A DNA stretch of 64,000 nucleotides, from NCBI RefSeq assembly GCF_000753795.1, contig NZ_JPEO01000018.1, positions 19,776 to 83,775 of the forward strand, given 5' to 3'. The notes below the pieces were generated by a model. That model saw nothing but the letters and a program-made list of their open reading frames with translations. It was not told the origin of the DNA and did no database searches. The stretch comes from Shewanella mangrovi. Lineage in GTDB: Bacteria; Pseudomonadota; Gammaproteobacteria; Enterobacterales; Shewanellaceae. Made by a program: the position numbers and the translations under genes. Shown here one piece after another: positions 40,281-49,630 of this stretch; positions within the stretch are counted from its first letter, which is position 1, and each line of letters opens with the position of its first letter.

Positions 40281-41282
40281 ATGCCGATGACTAAGCGGCT
40301 GCTTGCGCCACTGATGATGTCAGCATTGCTGGCATCGTCCGCATTTGCGGCGCCTTCTTCTGAGCAGCTTTCACCTGAGCAACTACAGCAGCAATTTATC
40401 GACAGCCAAAGCCAACAAGGTTTTTCTCGCACTGAAGTGCAGCAATTTATTGCGTCGGCCAAGTTTGAACCCAAAATCATTGAGGCGATGACCAAACCTT
40501 GGGAAGCCAAACCTTGGTACAAGTACTACCCTATCTTCTTAACTGACGACCGTTTACAGGCTGGGCTAACGTTTTGGCGTCAGCATGAAACCACTATCGC
40601 CCGCGCTGCTGAGCAATACCAAGTTGATCCTCAAGTCATTGTGGCGATTATTGGAATTGAAACCAAATACGGCAAGGTGATGGGCAACTATCCAGTAAAA
40701 GATGCACTGTATACCTTAGGTTTTCACTATCCACCACGTGCTGATTTCTTTCGCCGCGAATTTGGTAAATTTATGCAGTTGGTGAAGGCCGAGCAACTTG
40801 ATGCGAACAGTACGCTTGGCTCCTACGCCGGCGCTATGGGATTTGGGCAATTTATTCCTTCAAGTTACCTCGCTTATGCGGTCGATTTTGATGGCGATGG
40901 TCGCCGCGACCTGCTTAACAGTGCTGATGATGCCATCGGCAGTGTCGCTAACTATTTTCACCAACACGGTTGGCAAGCTGGCGGCTTGGTCGCTTTACCG
41001 TTAGCCACAACGGCAACGCCAACAGCCGCCGTTTGGAGTGGCAAGCCACTTAATCAATCGGTAAACGACATTCTGTCGCCCGAAGTCGCCTTGCAAACCA
41101 GCGTGGATCTCGACATCTCCCAAGCTGCTATGCTGATTGAACTGGAGCAAGCGCAGCACAGTGATTACTGGCTGGGATTAAAAAACTTTTATGTGATTAC
41201 CCGCTACAACCGCAGTCCGCTGTATGCCATGGCGGTGTACCAATTCAGTGAACAACTGAGGAAGGCGCATGCTTCGCAATAG
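40281..41282 (+). CDS. mltB: Membrane-bound lytic murein transglycosylase B
   Basis: Cleaves glycan strands to 1,6-anhydro products, which AmpG then recycles. A signal peptide (MPMTKRLLAPLMMSALLASSAFA) is followed by the family core. The catalytic Glu is E127 in VAIIGIETKYGKVMG, and GAMGFGQFIPSSYLAYAVDFDGDGRRDL follows. There is no lipobox, so it would be periplasmic rather than lipid-anchored. ATG 40281; the frame continues upstream inside mrdB but that part is a shadow. Overlaps rlpA by 14 bases. Confidence 0.94.
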   Translation: MPMTKRLLAPLMMSALLASSAFAAPSSEQLSPEQLQQQFIDSQSQQGFSRTEVQQFIASAKFEPKIIEAMTKPWEAKPWYKYYPIFLTDDRLQAGLTFWRQHETTIARAAEQYQVDPQVIVAIIGIETKYGKVMGNYPVKDALYTLGFHYPPRADFFRREFGKFMQLVKAEQLDANSTLGSYAGAMGFGQFIPSSYLAYAVDFDGDGRRDLLNSADDAIGSVANYFHQHGWQAGGLVALPLATTATPTAAVWSGKPLNQSVNDILSPEVALQTSVDLDISQAAMLIELEQAQHSDYWLGLKNFYVITRYNRSPLYAMAVYQFSEQLRKAHASQ

Positions 41283-42093
41283 TCTTTATTCAGTGCTCGC
41301 GGCGCTGCTGCTGGCAGGTTGTGCCACCAAAGCACCGCAACAAAAAGAAAGCAGCGGCCGTTACAGCATGCAGCAAGACAAGGCCCCCGTTGAGGCGCCA
41401 GATTTGTCGCATGTGCAAGACGCTGAACCTAAATACGAACCCTACAGTAAACAAGGGAACAAAGACTACCAAGTGTGGGGCGAGTCCTATCAGGTAATGC
41501 CTGAAGCTGCAGGTTATAGCGAAACGGGTACCGCATCTTGGTATGGTATGAAGTTTCATGGTCACCTGACCTCCAACGGTGAGACCTACGACATGTACGC
41601 TATGTCGGGTGCGCATAAAACACTGCCGCTGCCAAGTTATGTGCGAGTCACTAACCTGAATAACAACAAAAGCGTAGTGGTGCGTATCAATGACCGCGGA
41701 CCATTTCACTCGTCGCGTATTATCGATGTGTCCTACGCTGCCGCATATAAGCTGGGCATGTTGGCGACTGGTACAGCCCCCGTCAAACTAGAAGTTATTA
41801 TGATGGACTCTCCTGCCAAACGCGCGATAGATGAAGCAAGCAAGGCGACCACAGCCAACAGCAATGCCATCACCTTCTATATTCAGGTGTTTGCATCCTC
41901 ATCGAAGCAAAAAGTGCAGCAATTGGCGCAGCAGTTCGAAAGCCAATTTAGTCTCAATAGTCGCATCAGCGAAGAGCAAAATATCTTTAAATTGCAGCTT
42001 GGCCCAATGAGCAATGAAGACATTGCAGGCAAGATGCTCGACACCATACGCAGCCAAGGTTATGCCAAAAGCTTTTTGATTCGAGAAGAATAA
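41269..42093 (+). CDS. rlpA: Septal-ring lytic transglycosylase RlpA lipoprotein
   Basis: Outer-membrane lipoprotein (lipobox LLAGC, Cys18) with a double-psi barrel core, GTASWYGMKFHGHLTSNGETYDMYAMSGAHKTLP..RINDRGPF, and a C-terminal SPOR domain (about 200-274, FYIQVFASSSKQKVQQLAQQF) that binds denuded septal glycan. In some species RlpA cuts such glycan; the E. coli protein lacks activity. Length 274. Confidence 0.94.
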   Translation: MLRNSLYSVLAALLLAGCATKAPQQKESSGRYSMQQDKAPVEAPDLSHVQDAEPKYEPYSKQGNKDYQVWGESYQVMPEAAGYSETGTASWYGMKFHGHLTSNGETYDMYAMSGAHKTLPLPSYVRVTNLNNNKSVVVRINDRGPFHSSRIIDVSYAAAYKLGMLATGTAPVKLEVIMMDSPAKRAIDEASKATTANSNAITFYIQVFASSSKQKVQQLAQQFESQFSLNSRISEEQNIFKLQLGPMSNEDIAGKMLDTIRSQGYAKSFLIREE

Positions 42094-42218
42094 TCTGATC
42101 GCACAATAAATGTGCAGTTTCAAAAAGATGAAGGAACCTTCACTGATTATTAGGGTCGACTAGTGATATACTTGCGACAATTCGCTGACATTCATTTACC
42201 AATCGACGTAATCCGCCA

Positions 42219-43442
42219 ATGATGAATTTTGTAAAACGTCCCCTTGTTACGCTGGCTGTTATTGCCGGTGTCTTTGTAACTGGTGCTCAAGCTGAGACAC
42301 CGACGCCCAATCCCATTCCTGTCCCGAATGCTGCCCGTCCTCAAACGCCGATGGTCATTCCTGATGCACCAGATGTCGCGGCAAAAGCCTACATTTTGAT
42401 GGATTACAATTCGGGCCGAGTGATTGCACAAAGCAATGCTTATGAGCAGTTGAATCCTGCCAGTCTGACAAAAATGATGACCAGCTATGTCATCGGTCAG
42501 GAGATTAAGCGTGGTAATGTGTCACCTGATGACGAAGTGACCGTGTCGAAAAACGCTTGGTCAAAGAACTTTCCTGACTCATCTAAGATGTTTATCGAAG
42601 TCGGCAAAAAGATCAAAGTCTCGGATCTGAATCGCGGTATCATCATTCAATCAGGTAACGATGCTTGCGTTGCCATGGCAGAACACATTGCAGGTACAGA
42701 AGGCGCATTTGTTGACCTGATGAACTCATGGGCCAAACAACTAGGCATGAAGGATTCTCACTTTGAGAACGCCCATGGCTTAGACGCTGAAGGCCACATG
42801 AGTACTGCTTATGATATGGCGTTGCTGGGCGCTGCGCTGATCCGCGACGTACCTAATGAGTACAAGGTTTATAAAGAGAAGTCGTTCACTTACAACGGCA
42901 TCACCCAATACAACCGCAACGGCTTGCTGTGGGATAACAGCATGAACGTTGATGGCATCAAAACCGGCCATACCTCTGGTGCAGGCTACAACCTTGTTGC
43001 GTCGGCCACTAAAGACGGCATGCGTTTAATCTCGGTTGTGATGGGTACCAAGAGTGAGTCTGCGCGTAAAGCTGAAAGCAAAAAACTGCTGAACTATGGC
43101 TTCCGCTTCTATGAAACCGTCACACCTTACAAAGCCGGTGATGTGTTTGTCAGCCAAAAAATTTGGTATGGCGATACCGATACCATCAACCTTGGTGTAA
43201 TGACGGATACACCAGTTACCATTTACCGTGGCCAAGCGAAAAACCTGAAAGCGAACTTCGAACTGAACGAAGATCTGGTGGCGCCGATTGCCAAAGGTAA
43301 AACCGTGGGTCGAGTGTACTTCCAACTGGATGGCAAAGATATTGCGCAATTCCCGCTGGTTACGCTCAATGAAGTTAACGAAGGTAGCTGGTTTAGCAAG
43401 CTGATGGACTACTTCAAGCAAATGTTTAGCAAATGGTTCTAA
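42219..43442 (+). CDS. dacA: D-alanyl-D-alanine carboxypeptidase (PBP5/6 type)
   Basis: Trims the terminal D-Ala of peptidoglycan stems. A signal peptide (to AQA, about residue 25) is followed by active-site SLTK at 82-85, SGN at 145-147 and KTG at 248-250 (KTGHTSGAGYN). A C-terminal amphipathic helix (WFSKLMDYFKQMFSKWF) anchors it to the membrane. ATG 42219 or 42222. It ends the leuS-to-dacA block; the usual following genes ybeD-lipB-lipA are absent here. Confidence 0.96.
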   Translation: MMNFVKRPLVTLAVIAGVFVTGAQAETPTPNPIPVPNAARPQTPMVIPDAPDVAAKAYILMDYNSGRVIAQSNAYEQLNPASLTKMMTSYVIGQEIKRGNVSPDDEVTVSKNAWSKNFPDSSKMFIEVGKKIKVSDLNRGIIIQSGNDACVAMAEHIAGTEGAFVDLMNSWAKQLGMKDSHFENAHGLDAEGHMSTAYDMALLGAALIRDVPNEYKVYKEKSFTYNGITQYNRNGLLWDNSMNVDGIKTGHTSGAGYNLVASATKDGMRLISVVMGTKSESARKAESKKLLNYGFRFYETVTPYKAGDVFVSQKIWYGDTDTINLGVMTDTPVTIYRGQAKNLKANFELNEDLVAPIAKGKTVGRVYFQLDGKDIAQFPLVTLNEVNEGSWFSKLMDYFKQMFSKWF

Positions 43443-43455
43443 TCATTGCATAACG

Positions 43456-43482
43456 AAAAGCCGCTCAAATGAGCGGCTTTTT
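43456..43482 (+). terminator. Terminator downstream of dacA
   Basis: An 11-bp stem AAAAGCCGCTC/GAGCGGCTTTT around AAAT, followed by T residues. Confidence 0.9.
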
Positions 43483-43617
43483 AATATCTATATTCGACAA
43501 CACACGGAATCGTTTCTAGCTACGGCGATTATTTGCTATACTCCGCGGCCGCCTGCAGTACGACTTACCGCGAGGTAACACTGACGGGTTTAACGGTATT
43601 GATTGAGGAACGCTCGC

Positions 43618-44919
43618 ATGAAATTTGAATCTTATAGTTTTGCCCCGGATATCCTCCGCGCTATCAGCGAATGTGGCTACGAGAGCATGACGCCGATTCA
43701 ACAGCAGGCGATCCCCTCGGTACGCCGTGGTCAGGATGTGCTGGCCAGCGCCCAAACCGGAACCGGTAAAACCGCCGCATTTGTACTGCCTATTTTACAA
43801 CGCATGGTTGATGCGCCGAAAGAACGTATCAGTGGTCAACCGCGCGTGCTGATTCTGGCGCCGACTCGCGAACTTGTTGCACAAGTGGCTGAAAACGCTA
43901 AAGACTACGCCAAATACTTAGATATTGAAGTGGTTAGCCTGATTGGCGGGGTTAAAACCAGTAGCCAAGCGAGCAAACTGCGCCGCGGGGTCGATATGGT
44001 AGTGGCAACGCCAGGCCGTCTGATGGAACACATCAATCAGGGCAATATCAGTTTGGCGCAGATCGATTTTCTGGTGCTTGATGAAGCCGACCGTATGCTA
44101 GATATGGGGTTCATCAAGGACATTAACCAAATTTTGCATCTGGCGAGCGACGAGCGACAGAATCTGATGTTCTCTGCCACCTTTAGTGGCGGTGTTCGCC
44201 AACTGGCGCAGCAGATCCTCAAAAAGCCTAAAGTGATTACGGCTGATGCCCATAACACAACGGCGGTAACGGTTAGCCAAGTGGTATATCCCGTTGAGCA
44301 ACGCCGTAAGAGTGAGCTGTTATCTGAGCTTATTGGTCGTAAAAACTGGCATCAAGTGCTAGTGTTTTCTGCCACGCGTGAAGATGCGGATCACCTCGCT
44401 AAGGAACTGTCTGCCGATGGTATTCCTACAGTTGCGGTGCATAGTGAAAAGACCCATGGTAGCCGTCGACGCGCATTAGCTGACTTTATGTCGGGTAAAA
44501 TTCGCGTGTTGGTATCGACCGAAGTTGCCGCGCGTGGTTTGGATATCAAAGACCTAGACTACGTGGTTAACTACGATATGCCATTCTTAGCCGAAGACTA
44601 CGTGCACCGTATCGGACGTACGGGGCGAGCTGGTAAGAGCGGCACCGCTATCTCGTTTGTCAGCCACGAAGAAGAACGCATTCTCAGCGATATTGAAAAG
44701 CTGATTGGTCAACGCCTGAAGCGGATTGTGATGCCAGGCTATGAGACTAGTCAGCGTGAATCACTGCTAAAGCAGCTACAACGTCGTCGCCGCTTTGGTA
44801 AGAGCCGCCCGGGTGAAAGTGAAGCGCAGGAGCAGGTTGCAGCAGAAAAACGCATGAGTGGTCGCCGCGTGAAAGTTAAAGTTGGCGCTACCGGTAAAAA
44901 GCTGAAAAAACTCAAATAA
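43618..44919 (+). CDS. rhlE: DEAD-box RNA helicase, RhlE type
   Basis: ATP-dependent RNA helicase of 433 residues. Motifs in order: TPIQQQAIP (Q motif), AQTGTGKT (45-52), PTRELV, TPGR, LDEADRML, SATFSG, and HRIGRTGRAG. A basic C-terminal tail (QRRRRFGKSRPG, KVKVGATGKKLKKLK) probably binds RNA. ATG 43618 follows GAGGAA. The N terminus MKFESYSFAPDILRAISE matches RhlE better than SrmB or CsdA. Monocistronic, with terminators on both sides. Confidence 0.92.
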   Translation: MKFESYSFAPDILRAISECGYESMTPIQQQAIPSVRRGQDVLASAQTGTGKTAAFVLPILQRMVDAPKERISGQPRVLILAPTRELVAQVAENAKDYAKYLDIEVVSLIGGVKTSSQASKLRRGVDMVVATPGRLMEHINQGNISLAQIDFLVLDEADRMLDMGFIKDINQILHLASDERQNLMFSATFSGGVRQLAQQILKKPKVITADAHNTTAVTVSQVVYPVEQRRKSELLSELIGRKNWHQVLVFSATREDADHLAKELSADGIPTVAVHSEKTHGSRRRALADFMSGKIRVLVSTEVAARGLDIKDLDYVVNYDMPFLAEDYVHRIGRTGRAGKSGTAISFVSHEEERILSDIEKLIGQRLKRIVMPGYETSQRESLLKQLQRRRRFGKSRPGESEAQEQVAAEKRMSGRRVKVKVGATGKKLKKLK

Positions 44920-44937
44920 GCGCTGCTTGAATCTCAA

Positions 44938-44967
44938 AGAAACGCCGACAAACTGTCGGCGTTTTTT
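44938..44967. terminator. Bidirectional terminator after rhlE
   Basis: Stem AACGCCGAC/GTCGGCGTT around AAACT with TTTTTT on the plus strand and an A/T-rich flank on the other, between convergent rhlE and the YqiJ-like gene. Confidence 0.85.
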
Positions 44968-44982
44968 GTGGCAGATGACATT

Positions 44983-45594
44983 CTAAGGTTCAAACCTTGT
45001 TGCTAACCATACCCGCTTGCGCCGAGACAAGAGCACCACCCAAGTGCCTGGAACAAAGACGGACTCACCTTCACGTGGTTCTACCATTACATAGTGACGG
45101 TGATTATCAGGATCTTTTACCAGCGCTTCCGCTGGCACACCTGGCTTTGCGGTTCCCAGTGTCATCACCGCCACACTACCGCTAAGATCGACATCGCTAT
45201 CTTTCATCATGCGGTCATAGCGCCACCAGCTACGACTACCGAGCCAATGGCACGCCAACCCTGTTAATGGAAACACCAACCAAACAGAAATCGATTGCGG
45301 CAAAGTATGTGCCCGCAGCAGATAGCACATTAAATTGGTAGCAAAGCCCAGTAGTGCAAACAGGCTCAATGCCATAACGCACCATAACAGCACAGGCAGG
45401 CGGTCGAGATAAAGCCATTGGGTGATAGGATTTGATGGTTCAGCAGTAGATAAATTGGGTTCCGGTTCATCCAGCACGAACACTAAACTCGCACCGGCGA
45501 GACGCGCAAACATCTCGATAACCCCCAACATAACGACAACCACGCCGCAAACAAAATACGGCAGATTATCGTGACTCAGTATAAATTCCAGCAC
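44983..45594 (-). CDS. YqiJ-like membrane protein with OB-fold-like C terminus
   Basis: A 203-residue protein: three or four membrane helices in the first 120 residues (PYFVCGVVVVMLGVIEMFARL, LLWCVMALSLFALLGF), then a soluble beta domain (SVAVMTLGTAKPGVP..HYVMVEPREGESVFVPGTWVVLLSR). The layout matches YqiJ/NfeD-like proteins, which usually pair with a flotillin (YqiK). No flotillin gene is beside it here. Function is unknown. Confidence 0.78.
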   Translation of the reverse strand: MLEFILSHDNLPYFVCGVVVVMLGVIEMFARLAGASLVFVLDEPEPNLSTAEPSNPITQWLYLDRLPVLLWCVMALSLFALLGFATNLMCYLLRAHTLPQSISVWLVFPLTGLACHWLGSRSWWRYDRMMKDSDVDLSGSVAVMTLGTAKPGVPAEALVKDPDNHRHYVMVEPREGESVFVPGTWVVLLSRRKRVWLATRFEP

Positions 45595-45748
45595 CTTGTT
45601 CCTCCTTGAGACAAACTGCTCCGTTTCTCTTCAGCTCTTAAACATTATCCTGAGAGCCGTTGAGCATTAAGTGTAGTGTTAAATCGCCCGATTGTGGTTA
45701 AACTAACGACAATATTTCCCTCAAATTAAATCAATTAAATTATTTGTA

Positions 45749-45778
45749 CAATCCAATGCTAAAAGATTTTTTGGATTG
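45749..45778. repeat. Inverted repeat upstream of the GNAT gene
   Basis: CAATCCAA (45749-45756) and TTGGATTG (45771-45778), a perfect 8-bp inverted repeat with a 14-base loop, in the AT-rich space between the divergent YqiJ-like and GNAT genes. It could be an operator or a small hairpin; nothing decides between them. Confidence 0.4.
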
Positions 45779-45863
45779 CAATGATGAATAAATCTGCGCT
45801 TCTATAGCAAATGCAGACAGACGCGTTGCCGCGCAACTACAAGTTTAGGATGTTGTCTTTCAT

Positions 45864-46349
45864 ATGTTGTTTCGCCCCATTTCTCGCAATGACTGGCCCA
45901 CCATCGCGACCATTCAACAAAGCTGCTATGTCAACGGACTACTAGAGTCCATTGATGTACTCAAGAGCAAGCAAAGGATGGCGCCCGATTGTTGTTTTAT
46001 ATTGCTGAGTCAACAACAAGCTGTCGGCTACTGTTTAGCTCATCCTTGGACAAATGTATCTCCTCCCGAATTACATCAGTCGCTTGAGTTACCAGAGGTT
46101 ACTGACAGTCTTTATCTACATGATATTGCGGTATTACCAAGTGGACGGGGATTAGGATTAGCCCAAGCGGTCGTTGCCGAGTTAGCACAAATGGCCCAGC
46201 AACGACGTTATCAAAGTTTGAGTTTGGTGGCGGTAGCAGGCGCCGCCAGCTACTGGCAAAGGTTAGGCTTTGAACCATGCCCAACTAAGAAAGATCTACG
46301 CGTTTATGGTTCTTCCGCTGTTTACATGCAGAGATTAATTACTGATTAG
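45864..46349 (+). CDS. GNAT-family N-acetyltransferase
   Basis: A 161-residue acetyl-CoA-dependent acetyltransferase. The core SLYLHDIAVLPSGRGLGLAQAVVAELAQMA contains the GNAT motif A (R/Q-x-x-G-x-G/A), and SYWQRLGFEPC is motif B. The substrate is unknown. ATG 45864 follows a weak AGGATG. It is divergent from the YqiJ-like gene. Confidence 0.87.
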   Translation: MLFRPISRNDWPTIATIQQSCYVNGLLESIDVLKSKQRMAPDCCFILLSQQQAVGYCLAHPWTNVSPPELHQSLELPEVTDSLYLHDIAVLPSGRGLGLAQAVVAELAQMAQQRRYQSLSLVAVAGAASYWQRLGFEPCPTKKDLRVYGSSAVYMQRLITD

Positions 46350-46421
46350 CGGTGATGTTCTGCTGATTTGTGATTACACTATCGCCTTTATTTACGCCTA
46401 TTATCTAGCTCAGGAGTATTC

Positions 46422-46685
46422 ATGGCGCGACAAGTTGCATACATTTTTAAAGGCGAAGCTAAGGTCATCAATTTTAGTTACGACAAGTACCACGATATCT
46501 ACGAAGCTGCTGCAGCGGCCGAAGGTATCGATCTGACCCGCTTTCTCGCTATGGAGCAACAAGTTGCGATGACCGCCAAAGGTAAAGGCGCTGTGCGCAG
46601 CTACCGCCTCACAGAGTTTCAACGTATGGGCTTTAGCGAAGTGCGTTTATTGAAAGATGAGGACTGCAGTGACGGCAACGCCTAA
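46422..46685 (+). CDS. DUF2960 family protein
   Basis: An 87-residue protein, MARQVAYIFKGEAKVINFSYDKYHDIYEAAAAAEGIDL, matching a small family I know from Shewanella and Vibrio genomes only as DUF2960. No membrane segment or cysteine motif apart from one near-terminal Cys. CAGGAG precedes the ATG. Its end overlaps the start of the RDD gene, so the two are probably co-translated. Function is unknown. Confidence 0.85.
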   Translation: MARQVAYIFKGEAKVINFSYDKYHDIYEAAAAAEGIDLTRFLAMEQQVAMTAKGKGAVRSYRLTEFQRMGFSEVRLLKDEDCSDGNA

Positions 46686-47157
46686 CTACCAGCTTGCAGG
46701 TCTGCCGCGCGCCAGCTTTCTGCACCGCCTCGGTGCCGCAATCTATGATGCATTGCTCGCCTTCGCCGTCTACGCGCTGGCAGGTATTATCGGTTTGGCA
46801 GTTATCGCAATGCTACAACAATTAGGCTGGCTGAGCTTAGCGTCCAACACCGAGCTAGCACTGGCGCTGCAGCAAAGTCCTGTGGTGCACGCTATCTATC
46901 AGCTGTGGCTACTTATTTGTGTCGTGGGTTTTTATAGCTATTTCTGGAGCCGTACGGGCCAGACATTAGGAATGAAAGCCTGGCAGCTAAGGGTACAACA
47001 CACTAACGGACAAAATATCAGTCCTGTCACTGCCGTCGCACGCTGCTTTTGGAGTCTGCTGGGACTCGGTAACCTGCTGTTGCTGTTAAGTCAGCAGCAG
47101 TTAGCGCTGCAGGACCGACTGAGTGATTCTGAAGTAGTACAACTCCCCAAACGTTAA
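46669..47157 (+). CDS. RDD-family membrane protein
   Basis: About 162 residues with three hydrophobic helices and the RDD family signature: FLHRLGAAIYDALL (R and D in the first helix) and SRTGQTLGMKAWQLRVQHTNG. GTG 46669 has GAGGA five bases upstream; ATG 46657 is in frame and gives four more residues. It overlaps DUF2960. RDD proteins are poorly understood; some are linked to ion transport. Confidence 0.85.
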   Translation: MTATPNYQLAGLPRASFLHRLGAAIYDALLAFAVYALAGIIGLAVIAMLQQLGWLSLASNTELALALQQSPVVHAIYQLWLLICVVGFYSYFWSRTGQTLGMKAWQLRVQHTNGQNISPVTAVARCFWSLLGLGNLLLLLSQQQLALQDRLSDSEVVQLPKR

Positions 47158-47176
47158 CGCCAACAAACTCCACAAA

Positions 47177-47198
47177 AAAAGGCCCAGTTGGGCCTTTT
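47177..47198. terminator. Bidirectional terminator between RDD gene and lptG
   Basis: Stem AAAAGGCCCA/TGGGCCTTTT with a two-base loop, T-runs on both strands, between convergent genes. Confidence 0.85.
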
Positions 47199-47216
47199 CG
47201 GTTACATAGCACAGGG

Positions 47217-48278
47217 CTATTTCCTGATGTAATAGATAGCGCCCACACTAAACAACACACTCGGCATTATCGCCCCGACAATCGCTGGGAGGTTATACAC
47301 TAGGGTCAGCGGACCAAAAATCTCGTTACAGATATAAAACACAAATCCCGCAATAACGCCCAACACCACTCGTGCTCCCATCGTTTGTGATCTTAACGGA
47401 CCAAAGACAAAGGACAAGGCCACCAAAATCATCACCGCGACGGTAAGCGGCTGAATCACTTTGTGCCAAAACGCCAGTCGATAGCGACTCGAATCTTGGT
47501 TATTAATGCGCAGATAATCGATGTAATCCATCAATCCTTGAATCGACAAGGCATCAGGATTGATCGATACCACGCTGAGCTTATCGGGAGTTAACGATGA
47601 CTCCCAACGTTGTGATGTGATGTTTTCAAACACCACTTGATCCTCTTCAATCGCTGAACGTTGCGCATCACGCAGCGTCCACGCGTCACTGCCGTAATAA
47701 GCATCTTTAGCATGAATCACATACTGCAGGTGCAAACCATCGTCAAACGCATATAGGGTAAGGTCGGCGAGGTGATCGATACTTTCTATACGGCCAATAT
47801 TGATAAACATATTGCCATCACGGGCCCAAACGCCACGATGAGATTTAATCAGTTTACCGTCAGAAATCTTAGTGGCTTTTAACTCTTTAGCTTTCATTTC
47901 AGCCACAGGCGCGCCCCACTCACCCAGCGCCATAATCACCAGCATCAACGGTACTGCGGTTTTCATGGCTGAACGGGTAATTTGAAACCGCGACATCCCT
48001 GATGCCTGCATCACCACCAATTCTGAACTTGAAGCCAGCATCCCCATGCCAATCAATGCACCGAGCAGCACCGACATTGGGAAAAACAACTCAATGTCTC
48101 GTGGCACCAGATACAGCACGTACATGGCGGCATCGAGCATGCTATAGCTGCCACGACCGACCAAACGCAATTGATCGACCCACTTAATAATGCTGGAAAG
48201 TCCGGTCAACACCAGCAAACACAGCGCTGAAGAGCTGAGCAAGGTACGGGCAATATACCAGTCAATAATATTCATCAT
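47217..48278 (-). CDS. lptG: LPS export permease LptG
   Basis: Inner-membrane permease of the LptB2FG ABC transporter that lifts LPS from the membrane to LptC. N- and C-terminal membrane triplets flank a periplasmic beta-jellyroll. MMNIIDWYIARTLLSS and ELVVMQASGMSRFQI (coupling helix) are typical. Length 353. Its ATG overlaps the lptF stop, and it is the distal gene of the pair. Confidence 0.96.
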   Translation of the reverse strand: MMNIIDWYIARTLLSSSALCLLVLTGLSSIIKWVDQLRLVGRGSYSMLDAAMYVLYLVPRDIELFFPMSVLLGALIGMGMLASSSELVVMQASGMSRFQITRSAMKTAVPLMLVIMALGEWGAPVAEMKAKELKATKISDGKLIKSHRGVWARDGNMFINIGRIESIDHLADLTLYAFDDGLHLQYVIHAKDAYYGSDAWTLRDAQRSAIEEDQVVFENITSQRWESSLTPDKLSVVSINPDALSIQGLMDYIDYLRINNQDSSRYRLAFWHKVIQPLTVAVMILVALSFVFGPLRSQTMGARVVLGVIAGFVFYICNEIFGPLTLVYNLPAIVGAIMPSVLFSVGAIYYIRK

Positions 48279-49387
48279 GCCGCGACACTCCTACGGCGGA
48301 ACAAGCCCATCAAGCGAATACCGATTGGTCGCTCCTTACTGAGTAGCAAAATGCCGATTAACAGCGCGCCAGCGTGGATCCACCACATACCGAATGCCAA
48401 GGGAATCACTTCATCCTGCAGCGCTTTACGGCCCGCCACCAGCAAGCCGAAATAACCTAGATACAGCAATATCGCCGGGAACAATTTAGCGAACTTGCCT
48501 TGGCGCACATTTACCCGCGCTAAAGGCACCGCAATCAGCGTCACCAGCAAAATGGCCACCGGGACCGCCAACCGCCACTGCATTTCCGCCACCGCTTCAG
48601 GGGTCGACAGTTGCATCAGTTCATGCGTCGGCAACGCCGATAATTTGCGATCACGCTCGTCAACTTCGCGCTCTTTAATCTGAGTTTGATAGCCACCAAA
48701 TTCGATAATTTGGAAATCTTTGCGATGAGCTGAGCCTTGATAGCGTACGCCATCGTTAAGCTTAAGGCTTTCACCGCCAGCGTCATCTTGAGTGACCCGA
48801 CCGCCTTGCGCCACAACTAGGTTAGACACACCATCGGTGTCATTCGGATCAGGCTGCTGAGCAACAAACACACGTTCCAGCTCATTGTTTTTGCCAATTT
48901 TCTCAACAAAAATCACCGCGCGGCCATTAGGACTCGTCTGAAAGCGGCCTTGGATCAGCGCCGCTAATCCCGCTTCCGACTTGGCCTTTTCTAGTACCTG
49001 ATTTTTTTGCTCATCGGCCCAAGGGGTAATATAGAGAGATAACGCAGCGGTCACGAAACAGTTAACTAACGCCACCAGCAGCATTACCCGGGCGACGTAC
49101 CATTCACTAATGCCGACACTATGAAAAATGACCATTTCGTTTTCGGCATACATGCGCCCATGGGCTAACAAAATACCGAGGAACAGACTCAAAGGTAGAA
49201 TGAGCCCAGCCAATTCGGGCATGTTTAGCCCAATCAGCTGCATCACAATGGTAGAAGGAAACTCGCCATCAGAGGCATCCGCTAGAATGCGTACGAATTG
49301 CTGGCTGACAAAAATTGCCAGCAGTACCGAGAGTACAGCCACTTGGGACTTAAATACTTCTCGGATTAAATATCTGAATACAATCAC
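48275..49387 (-). CDS. lptF: LPS export permease LptF
   Basis: Partner permease of LptG. MIVFRYLIREVFKSQ is the family start, ENEMVIFHSVGISEWYV the coupling helix, and there are six membrane helices around a periplasmic domain. Length 370. Divergent from pepA across a 243-base spacer, the conserved lptFG|pepA arrangement of gammaproteobacteria. Confidence 0.96.
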   Translation of the reverse strand: MIVFRYLIREVFKSQVAVLSVLLAIFVSQQFVRILADASDGEFPSTIVMQLIGLNMPELAGLILPLSLFLGILLAHGRMYAENEMVIFHSVGISEWYVARVMLLVALVNCFVTAALSLYITPWADEQKNQVLEKAKSEAGLAALIQGRFQTSPNGRAVIFVEKIGKNNELERVFVAQQPDPNDTDGVSNLVVAQGGRVTQDDAGGESLKLNDGVRYQGSAHRKDFQIIEFGGYQTQIKEREVDERDRKLSALPTHELMQLSTPEAVAEMQWRLAVPVAILLVTLIAVPLARVNVRQGKFAKLFPAILLYLGYFGLLVAGRKALQDEVIPLAFGMWWIHAGALLIGILLLSKERPIGIRLMGLFRRRSVAA

Positions 49388-49630
49388 AAGCAGGATCCGC
49401 GTTCTAAACTTATCTTTTTGCTGGTAACAGAGTATCTTTTATGTAAACTGTCTACTTTTGACAATTTTCTGCAATTTTTAGTCATTGCCACTCATTTTAG
49501 CAGGTAAATTCAAGCACCTGCTGCTTTTTCAGACAATGACAATTACAGAAGATTCCGCCGTTTGCGGCTGCAAACGGGCATTATCTAATAAATAAAAATA
49601 TTTGTCTTTAAAAGAATCTTAGGAGAGCTC

